Below, piece after piece: positions 1 to 10,100 of a stretch of 64,000 bases of DNA (the first letter of the stretch is position 1; every line of letters begins with the position of its first letter). The notes beneath the pieces are model-generated. The model did not search any database. It was not told the origin of the DNA and saw only the letters and a list, made by a program, of their open reading frames with translations. The position numbers and the translations under genes are program-made. Origin of the DNA: Atopsyche davidsoni (Eukaryota > Arthropoda > Insecta > Trichoptera > Hydrobiosidae); contig JAILWY010000026.1 of NCBI GenBank assembly GCA_022113835.1, positions 8,459,001 through 8,523,000 of the forward strand. The letters are read 5' to 3'.

Positions 1-103
1 GGCACAAATAAGAATTATTTCCTACATTTTAATGAAACTCAGAAAAAAAATGCAGATTAATTTATACATAGATTAATATATAAATGTACTTTTGCTTTCT
101 AGA

Positions 104-1958
104 AACAAGCAGCTTCGGGCTCATCTAATGTCAGAAGTGAACGAAATGAATAGTTCTGAGTTGGCATCACTTGGAAATTTTCGAGATAGTACATCTCCTG
201 TAAGTTAAGCATTTATAATTGATAAGATAACATCTCTTGTATTAATTTTGATGTTATTACATAAATTGATTTTCAATCTTTCTCGTAACTCTCATTATTC
301 ATTAGCATTTACAATTTTCATTTACATCTTCTTAAAATAAAAAAAAAACAATAATTGGTGATAGTGCATGCTTTTTACATTCAATATATTATAAGAAATG
401 AATTTTAATAAAAAATTGCTTTTTTTAAATTATTCGATGGTTTGATGGGGCAACATCTTAATGCCTATAATACTTTCACATAATTTTAATTTATATTTCA
501 TTTTAAGTAATCAAGATTACAATAAAGGTTTCTCAGGTGTCACTCAGATTTTCATTTTTGTATTTTAAATTTCATTCATCACATTGTGCTCTCGAGACAT
601 GGTGCTTTGTGTTTATTTCGTTTTAACAAATCTTCATTAAAAATTTAATATAATGGCATGCAAATCTGAGAGCACCGAGATAAACTTCATTTCAAGTTCC
701 CGTATATAGAGCTTGGTATTATTTCATACTAATAGCATGGGCAAGGAATTGAGAGACTTTCTGCACAGAGCACTCCTCTTTGGGAACATCTAAGGCATCT
801 CGCCACTGTTTGGCAAAACGCGAATCTTCCAGGTAAGCTGTTCTATAAATATTATTTTTACATAGCAAAAAGCTAAAAGGAAAAAGCCTTGGAGTTGTCG
901 CGTACCCTTTTTGAAGTGATTAATATAATTGAAGATTTAAAGATTTTTTGGGAACTCGGTATATTTAACATAACATTTTTGTACTCGAGTGAGGCTAATA
1001 TAGGTTGTAGTGTTTCATTACATATCTATCTAAGATTACCCTAAAAGGTGGGAGGGTATACTACATAATAAGTGTTTACAAGGTAAAGAAAAAATACATT
1101 ACTTTTAATTCAATACGCGACTACTACCAATGCTAAGATAAATTCTAAAATTGTCTTAATGATTTACACCATCAAAATATTAATAATACCCGAGACTAAT
1201 TTATAATAATACTAATGCACAAATTTAATATATCTCGGATCTGTCTCTTAAAGTATTTATTCGGTTTTTATGTATATTTAATGCACATGCACCAATTTTA
1301 GGGGTAAGATAGCTTTGCATTGTTTTAATGTTTTTTTTTAATGTTGACAGAAAGCAACAAGGCCCAACCAACTGACCTTGGAACCCGCAAAGTCTGTAGT
1401 GCGCAAAACAAAAATCCAATTTGCAAAAACAGAAAGCACAAGGAACCTTCGGCTCTCTCCAGTACAGGTAACTACGAAGCTATCTTCATATTAATATTTA
1501 CTGCTAATTACCACCGATGTGCCATGTGTCATCAAAATAAAAACTAGAAATATTTTAACGCTGTAAATTTTTTTACACAATGAGCATCCTACATCAGATT
1601 TGTTTTTTTTTATTTGTGACATGAAACGACATCTTTTTACATTAAATCCATCACTGTACACTAATTAATAGTTATATAATAATATCAATAATCAAGATAC
1701 CAGTAAAATTATAACATTGTAAGGAAATATAAATTCTACTATAAATGTGCTAGCAACCATTTTCATTGTTTAATATTTTAATCTTAACTGAAGTATCTCA
1801 AATGTCAATGTGTATTGATATTTAAAGTGCTATTGTTTCTTGTTTCAGAACTGAGCGGGTTTTCCCACGTGTCTCGTTGTTCGGTGTCGAGGCGTGCCTC
1901 TCCCCTCTCTCCCCTAGTAGGGATAGTTGCAGAGCGCAAGAAACGCTTCGAGATGTAA
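104..1958 (+). CDS. 3' part of an unidentified protein-coding gene, four exons, stop at 1958
   Basis: Exons read as 103-199, 769-832, 1351-1467 and 1849-1958. Each has an AG acceptor and a GT donor (GTAAGT, GTAAGC, GTAACT) except the last, which ends in TAA at 1956-1958. The phases agree throughout: exon 1 ends phase 0, exon 2 phase 1, exon 3 is 117 nt and keeps phase 1, and exon 4 is open in exactly that frame. The product is at least 110 residues of a polar, Ser/Lys-rich tail. It begins NKQLRAHLMSEVNEMNSSEL and ends SPLVGIVAERKKRFEM, a basic charged terminus. I see no catalytic motif, membrane segment or zinc finger, and do not recognise the family. Exon 3 is also open in a second frame, but that frame cannot join exon 4. 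The N-terminal part lies upstream of the window. The gene is tail-to-tail with the - strand gene at 7.2-12.8 kb. Confidence 0.6.
200..1848 (+). other. Introns of the left-edge gene
   Basis: Three introns (200-768, 833-1350, 1468-1848) of AT-rich sequence with T-rich tracts before the acceptors. Nothing else is recognised in them. The acceptor at 768 has a second AG two bases later; using that AG would break the phase chain. Confidence 0.55.
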
Positions 1959-3150
1959 TTCTCCCCCAGCTTATCCACACCAGCTCCGACTAATTGACCT
2001 CACCGCGGTGCGGTGGAATCTGCACTCAATAACAATCACCAAATCTACTGGCGTAACTCTTATTCGCATCTTGTTTCTTGGATTTGTATTTGTAGTTATT
2101 ATGTTTGAATTTTTTCAAAAGCTATTTATTAGGCGTAAGCTTGGTATATATAAAGCAAATTATTGTATTTTGCTTGAAATGAATTATTTGTTTTGATAAT
2201 TGTCACATATTTAATTAAATGGCATTAGACCATTCTAAAAGTTATGTATTTTGAAGATATATTTGAATACTTCGTGTTACCAAATAATACCGCCTTTAAA
2301 ATGTATGTTTAATAGTATTTTTAATTATATAACATTGTAATAACCGCATACAAGTATATAAATATATATAGATTTTTAAGCTGAACAATTAAAGCTCTCT
2401 TCCACCTCTTTCAGCTTTCCATACTGTACCATAATCGGCTTAGGGCATTATTTATTGCACTCGTGTATGTTGTATTTTTTCACCCACCCACCTGATTTTG
2501 TTATTGTAAAATTAAGTTAAAGACACTGTAAATGTTTATTGAAAATGATAAATAATAAGAAATTTGTAATTAGAAATTGTTAAGAATATTACTTACTAAG
2601 GTCACCTAATCCAATCCATCTATGTATTTTTGGATCGATGGATACTTTTATCTTATGTTTGGATAAACAGCGTGAAATAGTTTAGCATCAAAAGTTTTAT
2701 GTTTTTGCAACGGGTTGTTTGTTTTAGTAAGTGTTTTCTTTGTTAGTTCAAATATCCAATTGTAGACTCCAAAAACTTTAAAAAGTATCAAGTCACATTG
2801 TTATGTATAGAGTTTTCACATTGTTACATTTAACTTTATCTACAATATTGTAACTAACTTTGTCACATAGTATTAAATGTTTTCGTTTTCCATTATAGTT
2901 TATGTAGATACGAGTTTGCTTATACTATTTGTTTGTGTTTTAACAAATGCGTGTCGTACATTTATAATCATAAAATTACAATAAAATTATAATATTGGAT
3001 TCTAGAAGGGTAATGTATTAAATTATAATTTGGAATATTACATGTATTTTGCTTATACTCATGTCACATTTCGCCTGTATATTACATTCACCATTAGATG
3101 GGCAATCTTGATATTTCTAAATAAAGGCATCATTTAAATATAAAATACTT
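1959..3150 (+). other. Probable 3' UTR of the left-edge gene
   Basis: AT-rich sequence without splice structure, following the stop at 1958 and ending shortly after a canonical AATAAA at 3120-3125. No long ORF or RNA gene is seen in it. Confidence 0.5.
3120..3125 (+). terminator. Poly(A) signal AATAAA
   Basis: A canonical hexamer about 1.16 kb after the stop codon at 1958, followed by AT-rich sequence. Cleavage would be expected around 3140-3155. Confidence 0.45.
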
Positions 3151-3178
3151 TTTATTACAAAGAGTCATCTGTTGGCAG

Positions 3179-4237
3179 ATTTTATAAAATTGCTGCCAGT
3201 TCCCCTGATACCTCCTGAATACAGAGATGGTGCCGTTGCTCCCCTCAAGTCAGCTGTTCAGAACCTCCCCAAAACAGCTGTAGTAAGTATTGATCCAAAA
3301 TTGAAATGTCATAGTTCATTCAGACACAAACCTTCCAGCTGGAGAAGTGTGCCACAGTTTGTCCCCATAAGGGGACAGAAAATTGTAATGATGGAGTCGA
3401 GCCTCAGTGGATCCATTTGGATCATTTCAATATTATGTCTAGCTCAAAATTTATTTGCTAATAATGAAAATACTCACATAGTATTTACATTCCCAGAATA
3501 TCAGTACAAGGAGACCTCAAAAAACGTAAGACAACTTTGATTTTTTAAAATTGCTATTAGTTATTTTTAGCCAATTGAGAAAGAAAAAATTTATAAGGTT
3601 AGTCGTTTCTGTAGGAGATGACCTTCAGGGAGTTTGAAACAGCGTGTGAGCAGAGCGGAGCCTGCAGTCATTCTGGAGGCATCGCAAGGGTCAGATGCGT
3701 GAGAGAGTGTGTGTCTCCATCTTGTTACAGAGAAATTTACCATCGAGATCAGGTTTGTCACGTCAGTAGTTATTCGATACGAGAACATTAAATATTAAAC
3801 ATTGATTATATAATTTAAAAGTACAGGGCTAGGCAGGGAGGTATGGATGATTTGAAATAACAGTTACACACTCATTTTTAAACTAAACTTAAATTTTATT
3901 TTTTCAATGTGTAACTTGGATGTTGTTGCCATTACAAAAATCTCCTGACGAGTAGATACCCCCACTCTTTATCCGCCAAGGTTATCCCCACCTCGCGTGC
4001 CGCCCCGTTCAAATCATCCATACCTCCCTGTCTAACCCTGTATATGCATTTAGAAACGATTTGCCTTAAGAAGAGAAGAATTGTTTCCTTACATCAAAAC
4101 GATTTTGATAATGGCAATTAATTAAAATAAAAAATATAATTTTTAAAATTTTTCAGTTGGAGGAGGGTGAAATAGATGTGAGATTGAATTCATTCAAGGG
4201 ATGTTTTATACAAAAATCTGGGAGACCAAGAATATAA
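3179..4237 (+). CDS. Candidate alternative 3' exons of the left-edge gene (or the end of another gene)
   Basis: Five short exons with splice signals: 3179-3282, 3497-3525, 3571-3597, 3731-3752 and 4157-4237, ending in TAA. The phases chain correctly from one to the next, and the first needs an incoming phase 1, exactly what exon 3 (or exon 2) of the left-edge gene supplies. The translated pieces include FIKLLPVPLIPPEYRDGAVA in the first exon and LEEGEIDVRLNSFKG, then KSGRPRI and a stop, in the last. An alternative path skips 3497-3525 and 3731-3752, reading the 3571 exon in another frame (PIEKEKIYK) straight into the last exon. Exons of 22-29 nt occur easily by chance, so this is tentative. 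The last intron contains the MITE at 3824-4040. The protein is not recognised. Confidence 0.3.
3824..4040. mobile_element. 217-bp MITE with 33-bp terminal inverted repeats and TA target duplication
   Basis: The left end (3824-3856) and the reverse complement of the right end (4008-4040) match at 31 of 33 bases, starting CAGGG. Both ends are flanked by TA (3822-3823 and 4041-4042), the target duplication of Tc1/mariner-superfamily elements. The interior is too short to code. It is a non-autonomous element that would need a transposase supplied elsewhere. It lies between two candidate exons, so it would be intronic. Confidence 0.8.
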
Positions 4238-4462
4238 TTTTAATAACTTAAGATGCTAAAATAATGCGTGCCAGGATTTAGATTTAAGAATATGTTACCA
4301 TCTTCATCATACAATTTCAGTAAGCTATTATTTTCATTAGAAATATTTAATGTAAGAAGATATGGAACCTTAAGTAATCAATACGTTTGACAGAGAGTAT
4401 TTGGTGGAATCCCATTTTAATATTTTAAATAAAATACTTAAGCGATTTTTCCACTTGTTAAT

Positions 4463-4515
4463 TTTTATTGGTGACCGGTTTCGCCAACCTTTCGCGTTGG
4501 CATTATCAAACTGAG
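4463..4515 (-). ncRNA. Hammerhead-ribozyme-like motif, copy A (decayed or variant)
   Basis: Read on the - strand: TTGATAA, a stem-loop TGCCAAC/GTTGGC around a GCGAAAG loop, then GAAA, CCGG and TC. The order matches a minimal hammerhead of the type known in Penelope-like elements: core, stem II, GAAA, a very short palindromic stem III, and a UC cleavage site. The consensus core is CTGATGA, so two essential bases differ and self-cleavage is doubtful. Confidence 0.45.
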
Positions 4516-5052
4516 CAAGGATTTTTCAGGAGAATAACAAGATATTAAGTAAACAATTGTTAAAGGGAGAGGTATTGATTGTTAGAGAGATAGAGAGATG
4601 CAATGATTGTCAGGTGGTAAGGGGTAATAAGAGTAATGTGAGTTATATGTACCTGACAAATGGAGGATTCTATGTAATTGCTATTTTTATGAAAAAGAAT
4701 GCACTTATATTTGTGAAAGTGATTAATTTAAGTGGTAGTTTGGGGTGGAGCAGGAGTTTTGGGGGTTTTTGGGGTAATCCTGTAGTGTATTTATCTGTAA
4801 AGAAAGTTTAGCGGTATATGGTTTTTAAATGTTGTAATTAAGCAATAGGAAATAATGGTGGAGACTTGTTGAAAATAACCTGGTCATTAAGTAGGTGCTC
4901 CGGTGTGCTATCTTTAATGCGATTTATTTATAAAATCTCTTGGTAATCGAGTTTTGCGCCTTTAAAAAAGATTTAAGGTTGGAGTTCTGATAAAAGTTGG
5001 GTTTATTAACGAAGAGCATGAGGCTTAAGATTGATGTTGTTTATCCCCTTTT

Positions 5053-5190
5053 CCATCCTCTTATGTGGTCTTTGGTCCTTGTCTTGAAGGATCTACCTGT
5101 TTGGCCAGTATAAATGGCATCACAGGAGTTGCAGTTAAGTTTATAAATGCCACTGCTAATGAATTTATCATTCTTATATTTGTTGTTATA
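5053..5190 (-). pseudogene. GIY-YIG endonuclease remnant, left arm
   Basis: The reverse complement of this stretch repeats the right-arm endonuclease fragment at 5900-6038 almost exactly, including the codons for GIY, the C-x2-C pair, YTGQTGR and the stop. It is read away from the central tandem array, toward the left end. Only about 45 residues of the domain are present. It is a dead copy produced by the inverted duplication of the element. Confidence 0.65.
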
Positions 5191-5890
5191 TTAGCCCTGC
5201 ATGATCTAGAGAGAAGTCTACCATATTTCTCCGGTAAACTCCTCTCTAGATCACGCAGGGTTTCATATAACATTAATAAATTCCTAACAAAAATTTATCA
5301 TTCTTATATTAGCCCTGCATGATCTAGAGAAAAGTCTACCATATTTCTCCGGTAAACTCCTCTCTAGATTACGCAGGGTTTCATATAACATTAATAAATT
5401 CCTAACAAAAATTTATCATTCTTATATTAGCCCTGCATGATCTAGAGAAAAGTCTACCATATTTCTCCGGTAAACTCCTCTCTAGATCACGCAGGGTTTC
5501 ATATAACATTAATAAATTCCTAACAAAAATTTATCATTCTTATATTAGCCCTGCATGATCTAGAGAAAAGTCTACCATATTTCTCCGGTAAACTCCTCTC
5601 TAGATCACGCAGGGTTTCATATAACATTAATAAATTCCTAACAAAAATTTATCATTCTTATATTAGCCCTGCATGATCTAGAGAAAAGTCTACCATATTT
5701 CTCCGGTAAACTCCTCTCTAGATCACGCAGGGTTTCATGTAACATTAATAAATTCCTAACAAAAATTTATCATTCTTATATTAGCCCTGCATGATCTAGA
5801 GAGAAGTCTACCATATTTCTCCGGTAAACTCCTTTCTAGATCACGCAGGGTTTCATATAACAATAATAAGTTCATAGCAAAAATTCTTGT
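5191..5890. repeat. Six tandem 118-bp units
   Basis: Units begin at 5191, 5309, 5427, 5545, 5663 and 5781, all spaced exactly 118 bp and nearly identical; the sixth diverges at its end. Each contains an imperfect inverted repeat of about 20 bp (CCCTGCATGATCTAGAGAG with a complementary partner about 25 bp later), so single strands can fold into hairpins. 118 is not a multiple of 3, so the frame shifts in each unit. The unit derives from the coding spacer before the endonuclease domain (reads LLSRSRRVSYN on the + strand of the last unit). Confidence 0.9.
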
Positions 5891-6038
5891 TAAAAACAAA
5901 GATAAGAATGATAAATTCATTAGCAGTGGCATTTATAAACTTAACTGCAACTCCTGTGATGCCATTTATACTGGCCAAACAGGTAGATCCTTCAAGACAA
6001 GGACCAAAGACCACATAAGAGGATGGAAAAGGGGATAA
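5877..6038 (+). pseudogene. Penelope-like GIY-YIG endonuclease C-terminus, right arm
   Basis: An open frame reads through the end of the last 118-bp unit into about 53 residues ending at TAA 6036-6038. It holds GIYKLNCNSCDAIYTGQTGR, then FKTRTKDH. GIY is at 5928-5936. The GIY and Y(T)G strands are separated by a C-x2-C pair, the insertion typical of Penelope-like endonucleases, and followed by the conserved Arg and His. The I of the usual YIG is T here. The catalytic C-terminal Glu region is absent because the frame stops soon after WKRG. In an intact element this domain nicks target DNA for priming by the reverse transcriptase. It is a fragment and not functional alone. Confidence 0.7.
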
Positions 6039-6576
6039 ACATCATCAACCTTTAGCCTCTTGCTCTCCGTTAATAAACCCAACTTTTATCAGAACTCCAA
6101 CCTTAAATCTTTTTTAAAGGTACAAAACTCGATTACCAAGAGATTTTATAAATAAATCGCATTAAAGATAGCACACCGGAGCACCTACTTAATGACCAGG
6201 TTATTTTCAACAAGTCTCCACTACTATTTTCTATTGCTAAATTAAAACACTAAAAAACCATATACCACATATATACTTTCGTCTTTGTCTTTTTACTTTC
6301 TTTACAGATAAATACACTACAGGATTATCTCAACTTCAAAACTGTTGCTGCTCTCCAAACTACCACTTAAATTAAACACACAAATATAAAATATTTTTTT
6401 TGTATTTAATTGTTCATAAAAATAGCAATTATATAGAATCCTCCATTTGTCAAGTACATTTAACTTACATTACTCAAAAATTACCACCTGACAATCATGA
6501 CATCTCTCTCTTTCTCTCTCACAACCAATACCTTTATCAATGGTTCACTTATTTGTTTGTTATTTTAAAAATCCTC

Positions 6577-6628
6577 ACTCAGTTTGATAATGACGTGAAA
6601 GGTTGGCGAAACTGGTTACCAATAAAAG
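6577..6628 (+). ncRNA. Hammerhead-ribozyme-like motif, copy B
   Basis: Same order as copy A on the + strand (TTGATAA, stem II, GAAA, CTGG), but stem II is damaged (TGACG against GGTTGGC), so folding is poor. It lies near the end of the right arm. Confidence 0.35.
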
Positions 6629-6701
6629 TTTACATTTGGCAAAATCACTCAAGTATTTGAATATTTAAAATAAAATACTTGACTCATTTTTCTACATATC
6701 A

Positions 6702-6803
6702 TTTTTATTGGTGACCGGTTTCGCAAACCTTTCATGTTGGCATTATCAAACTGAGTTTGGTAATGCTAATGTGAAAGGTTGGCGAAACCGATCACCAATA
6801 AAA
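6702..6803. ncRNA. Two head-to-head hammerhead-like motifs, copies C and D
   Basis: Copy C is on the - strand (about 6702-6754) and copy D on the + strand (about 6751-6803). They share a central CTGAG and form an imperfect palindrome of roughly 75-bp arms including flanks. D has TTGGTAA in the core position and TC after CCGA. The junction duplicates the terminal region of the element in inverted form. Confidence 0.35.
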
Positions 6804-7088
6804 ATTAAGATGTGGAAAAATCACTCAAGTATTTTATTTGAAATATTAAAATGGAATTCCACCAAGTACTCTCTGTCATAAATATTGATTATTCAAGTAT
6901 TTTATTAAAAATATTTTTCATGAAACCTTCTTAATTGTAAATTGCTTTTGATGTTTTAGACTTAAGAATTAATGATAGTGGATATTATAAATATAGGGTT
7001 AAAATAATATTAATTATTCTCTAAATCATTACCTATGTACTGCTTTCCTTATATCTAATAAATGTTACACTTACATTGAATAAACTAT

Positions 7089-7094
7089 TTTATT
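7089..7094 (-). terminator. Poly(A) signal of the 12-exon gene
   Basis: AATAAA on the - strand, 73 nt downstream of the stop codon at 7167-7169. Confidence 0.55.
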
Positions 7095-7166
7095 GATCAG
7101 TATGCATAATATGCCAAGTTAATACCATAAATACAACCTTTCAAGGTTGCTTAACTCACAAAACTG

Positions 7167-10100
7167 CTAATCAAAGATATTACTTATTAAAATCAAGATA
7201 TTTAGAACAGTAGACTTTTTTCTCTCATCCATTTGAACTTGCACATCTTCATCATCAAAAGTGTTCACCAACAATCCCAAAGTACCAAACAAAATATTAT
7301 GTTCATTCTTGAACGAAGCATTATCATTATTCTTGATTGTGAATATTTTTTGTTTTGTATTGATTACTTTAAAGCAAGTAAGCCAGGTGTTGACAAATTT
7401 GAGAAATATGAAACTGGCTTTTGATGGTTTGTTTTGGTTCAAATAGAATCTGATCAGCATATGGGTCCAAGGCTGAGTGGTTAAAGCGACCACCAAGTCT
7501 TCACTGTTGTAAGCCGCATAACTTAGCATAGAGTTTAAGCACATCCACGAACGTTTAGATTCATTCTTTGATTCCTGTAAAAAACAATAGAAGCTACGAG
7601 GTAGATTCTCAGAATACTTAATACCTATTATTATTAAACATAATACTAACAAAAGATATCCAAGTGGATATATGTAAAATTATAATAATAAAATTTAAAA
7701 AACTGCTGAATGTTTTTTATAAAAATTGTTATTATATGAAAATTATAGATATGAAAAATATTTTGAGAAGATAACTATTGTGAGTGGTAAGCTAATATTA
7801 GGAAGACATAGAGCTCTGGCGGAGCAATCAGTTTAAAGTAGTGAAATAGCACCAATATCATAAATTTATTTCTATAGAATTATAATTAAAAAACACTCAA
7901 TTAATGAAAATAGAAATCTTATACATTAATATCTCTTAAATAAGGTGACATGAATTACCTTACAACAGACCATCTGTAATCTGAAGAAAATTGTTCTAAA
8001 TGTGTTGACGTATTGCTTAACTGGATACTCGGTGCAAAAAACAACAAATGGAGGCAAGTTGGCTTTTGATGTAAGAACTGTGTACACAAGTTGCAAAGTT
8101 GCATTGATTTTTTCATCCCTCGAATCTTCCTTGAGAGAGTTGATTATAGATGAAATTTCTAATTTAACAACATTGTCACACTGAAAGAAGATAAATGGAA
8201 TAGTAACATATTTCCTTGCTGTAGTAATATATGTCTGACATAACCTCAACTTGTTCAGATAATTGGTTCAGACAATATAAAATATAATATATATATTTCA
8301 TTGAAAATAATTATTTTAATAGTTGCTTTTACCAAATATCTAGATAAATTCTAGGAAAATATCTAGATAAATTCAATAAAATTTGAGTTAGGTTGGGTTA
8401 GTATTCTAAATATTTGAAACATAGGAACAACTAAAATTACTGTTAATAAATAGCTGAGATGGGCTAAAACACTTTATGTCAACTCCACCAGCAGGAGACA
8501 CCGAAGTTAACCATAATGAGGTGTTAACAAATAAACTGTAATTAGTAAAGCAGGAGGTGTTAAGTGAAAGAAACGTGTAAGCAATTGGTTCAAAGTAAAC
8601 AATGGCAATTATGGGTATTTTTGACTCGTTATGTTTCCATCTTATTATAAATGGGAAGTCACCCTATTTAGAGAGGTTTTTTTTACCAAAGGGCTTTGCA
8701 TTAGTTTGGATATTTTATGAAATTGTCATTTAATTCAACTTAAAATAGTTGATATGTCTAATAGAACAAATTAAATTTGAAGCTTTTGGTAACAGCTTAA
8801 AGAATAAAATCTGAAGACATGTTTAAAAGTTCACGAGAGCCAACCTGCAGGTTATATTTCTGTTTATAGTGTGAGGTGAATGATAAAATTTTCATTGCAG
8901 TCAATGATAGATCAATATCAATACTTTGGGTAGCATTGTAGATAAATTGAAGTAACTTCGGAGAGTTCATAAATTGCGATAACACTAAAAAAAATGAAAT
9001 ATTTTACAATATAAAATATAATATATATATTTCATTGAAAATAATTATTTTAATTGTTGCTTTTACCAAATACATCGTCTTCTCGAAGAGAAATGTTCAG
9101 CAATGCAAACGCCTGCTGAATAAAAGGGAGTCGAAGTTTTGGGTCATTCATCTCAGGAGTGGACAGTAAGGTTAATAAGAGTGTAGAAGAGCGCTGAACC
9201 GTACTGAGCAAGGGTTTTTCAGGAATATTTAAACTACACAATTCAAACATGCATATGGCCGTATCAACTAAAATATAAAACATTATTTTAATAATTAACA
9301 CCAGTTATTTTATGATTCATTATGCTGTGTAAGTAGTAAAAATTGTCAAAATAAAAATATATTGATCAAATCAATATACCCGGGATGTTTACTAACAATA
9401 AAATTAAGGAAGATGTATTTTTTTAAAATCTTAATTATCAAATAGGACAAGTTTAATTTAAAATAAACTGATAAGTGCATATAACAATATTTTTTATGAA
9501 ATGGTGATTCACATAATAATGTTTTTAAAAGTAATCTTGCTCATAAGTAATAACGAACCAATAAATAATGACTTTTTAAGGACTCAAAGTGATGACCGTT
9601 TTTACCATGCTTCATTTTAGATTAAACTCATAGAAATAAAAGGTTTTAAAAAATCATTTATATACATACTACTACATCTTCCAACAACATATGAAGATAT
9701 TGCTTCAGGTAAAGAATCCCAAAGAATGGAAGTGATATAAGAGATATTATCATCCACCGAGTGTCTTTCAATAAAAGATTTTAATATTACAGCTGCAACT
9801 TTCGTATTTCGGTGTCCATTAATAATTATTTCCAACAATGAACACCAAACTGTCATATTTTCAGTTAGACTAAGTGGAAGGGTAGTTTCCATCTCAAGCC
9901 ACATTGAAAGCTGCAAAAATAATAATATTATTAACACACCAAAATCAGATATGGTGATTAATATTTAGTATTTAGATTAGTATTTTAATTCACTGTATCC
10001 ATACAACTTCGTGTTGAATGTTAGTTGGAATTCTATTTGAAGAAAACGCCCAAATAACCAATGCCGGATGGTGTGTGTAAACATATTGAGTTTGTACGGA

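Larger units (their letters stand above)
4387..6882. mobile_element. Penelope-like retroelement remnant in an inverted, head-to-head arrangement
   Basis: About 2.5 kb in which the left arm (about 4387-5190) returns as a diverged reverse complement on the right (about 5890-6882). Both outer ends carry the same terminal sequence (GACAGAGAGTA and its complement). The arms hold the endonuclease-coding end of a Penelope-like element (see 5928-6038) followed by its non-coding terminal repeat; copies differ by indels. Between the arms are six 118-bp tandem units. No reverse transcriptase palm domain was found, so it is incapable of autonomous movement. Inverted partial copies and terminal pseudo-LTRs are typical of this superfamily. 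It lies between two convergent genes. Confidence 0.7.

Noticed and set aside
1351..1467. Second open frame in exon 3 (KATRPNQLTLEP...)
   Set aside because: It reads plausibly but would need phase 0 on entry and would hit a stop immediately in the next exon.
4557..4811. 84-codon + strand frame
   Set aside because: It falls in the non-coding terminal region of the Penelope-like element, and its diverged inverted partner at about 6240-6560 is not open.
7465..7500. tRNA A-box-like sequence (GGCTGAGTGGTTAAAGCG) on the + strand
   Set aside because: It lies antisense within the last exon of the 12-exon gene, encodes the in-frame residues TTQPW there, and no B box or cloverleaf follows.
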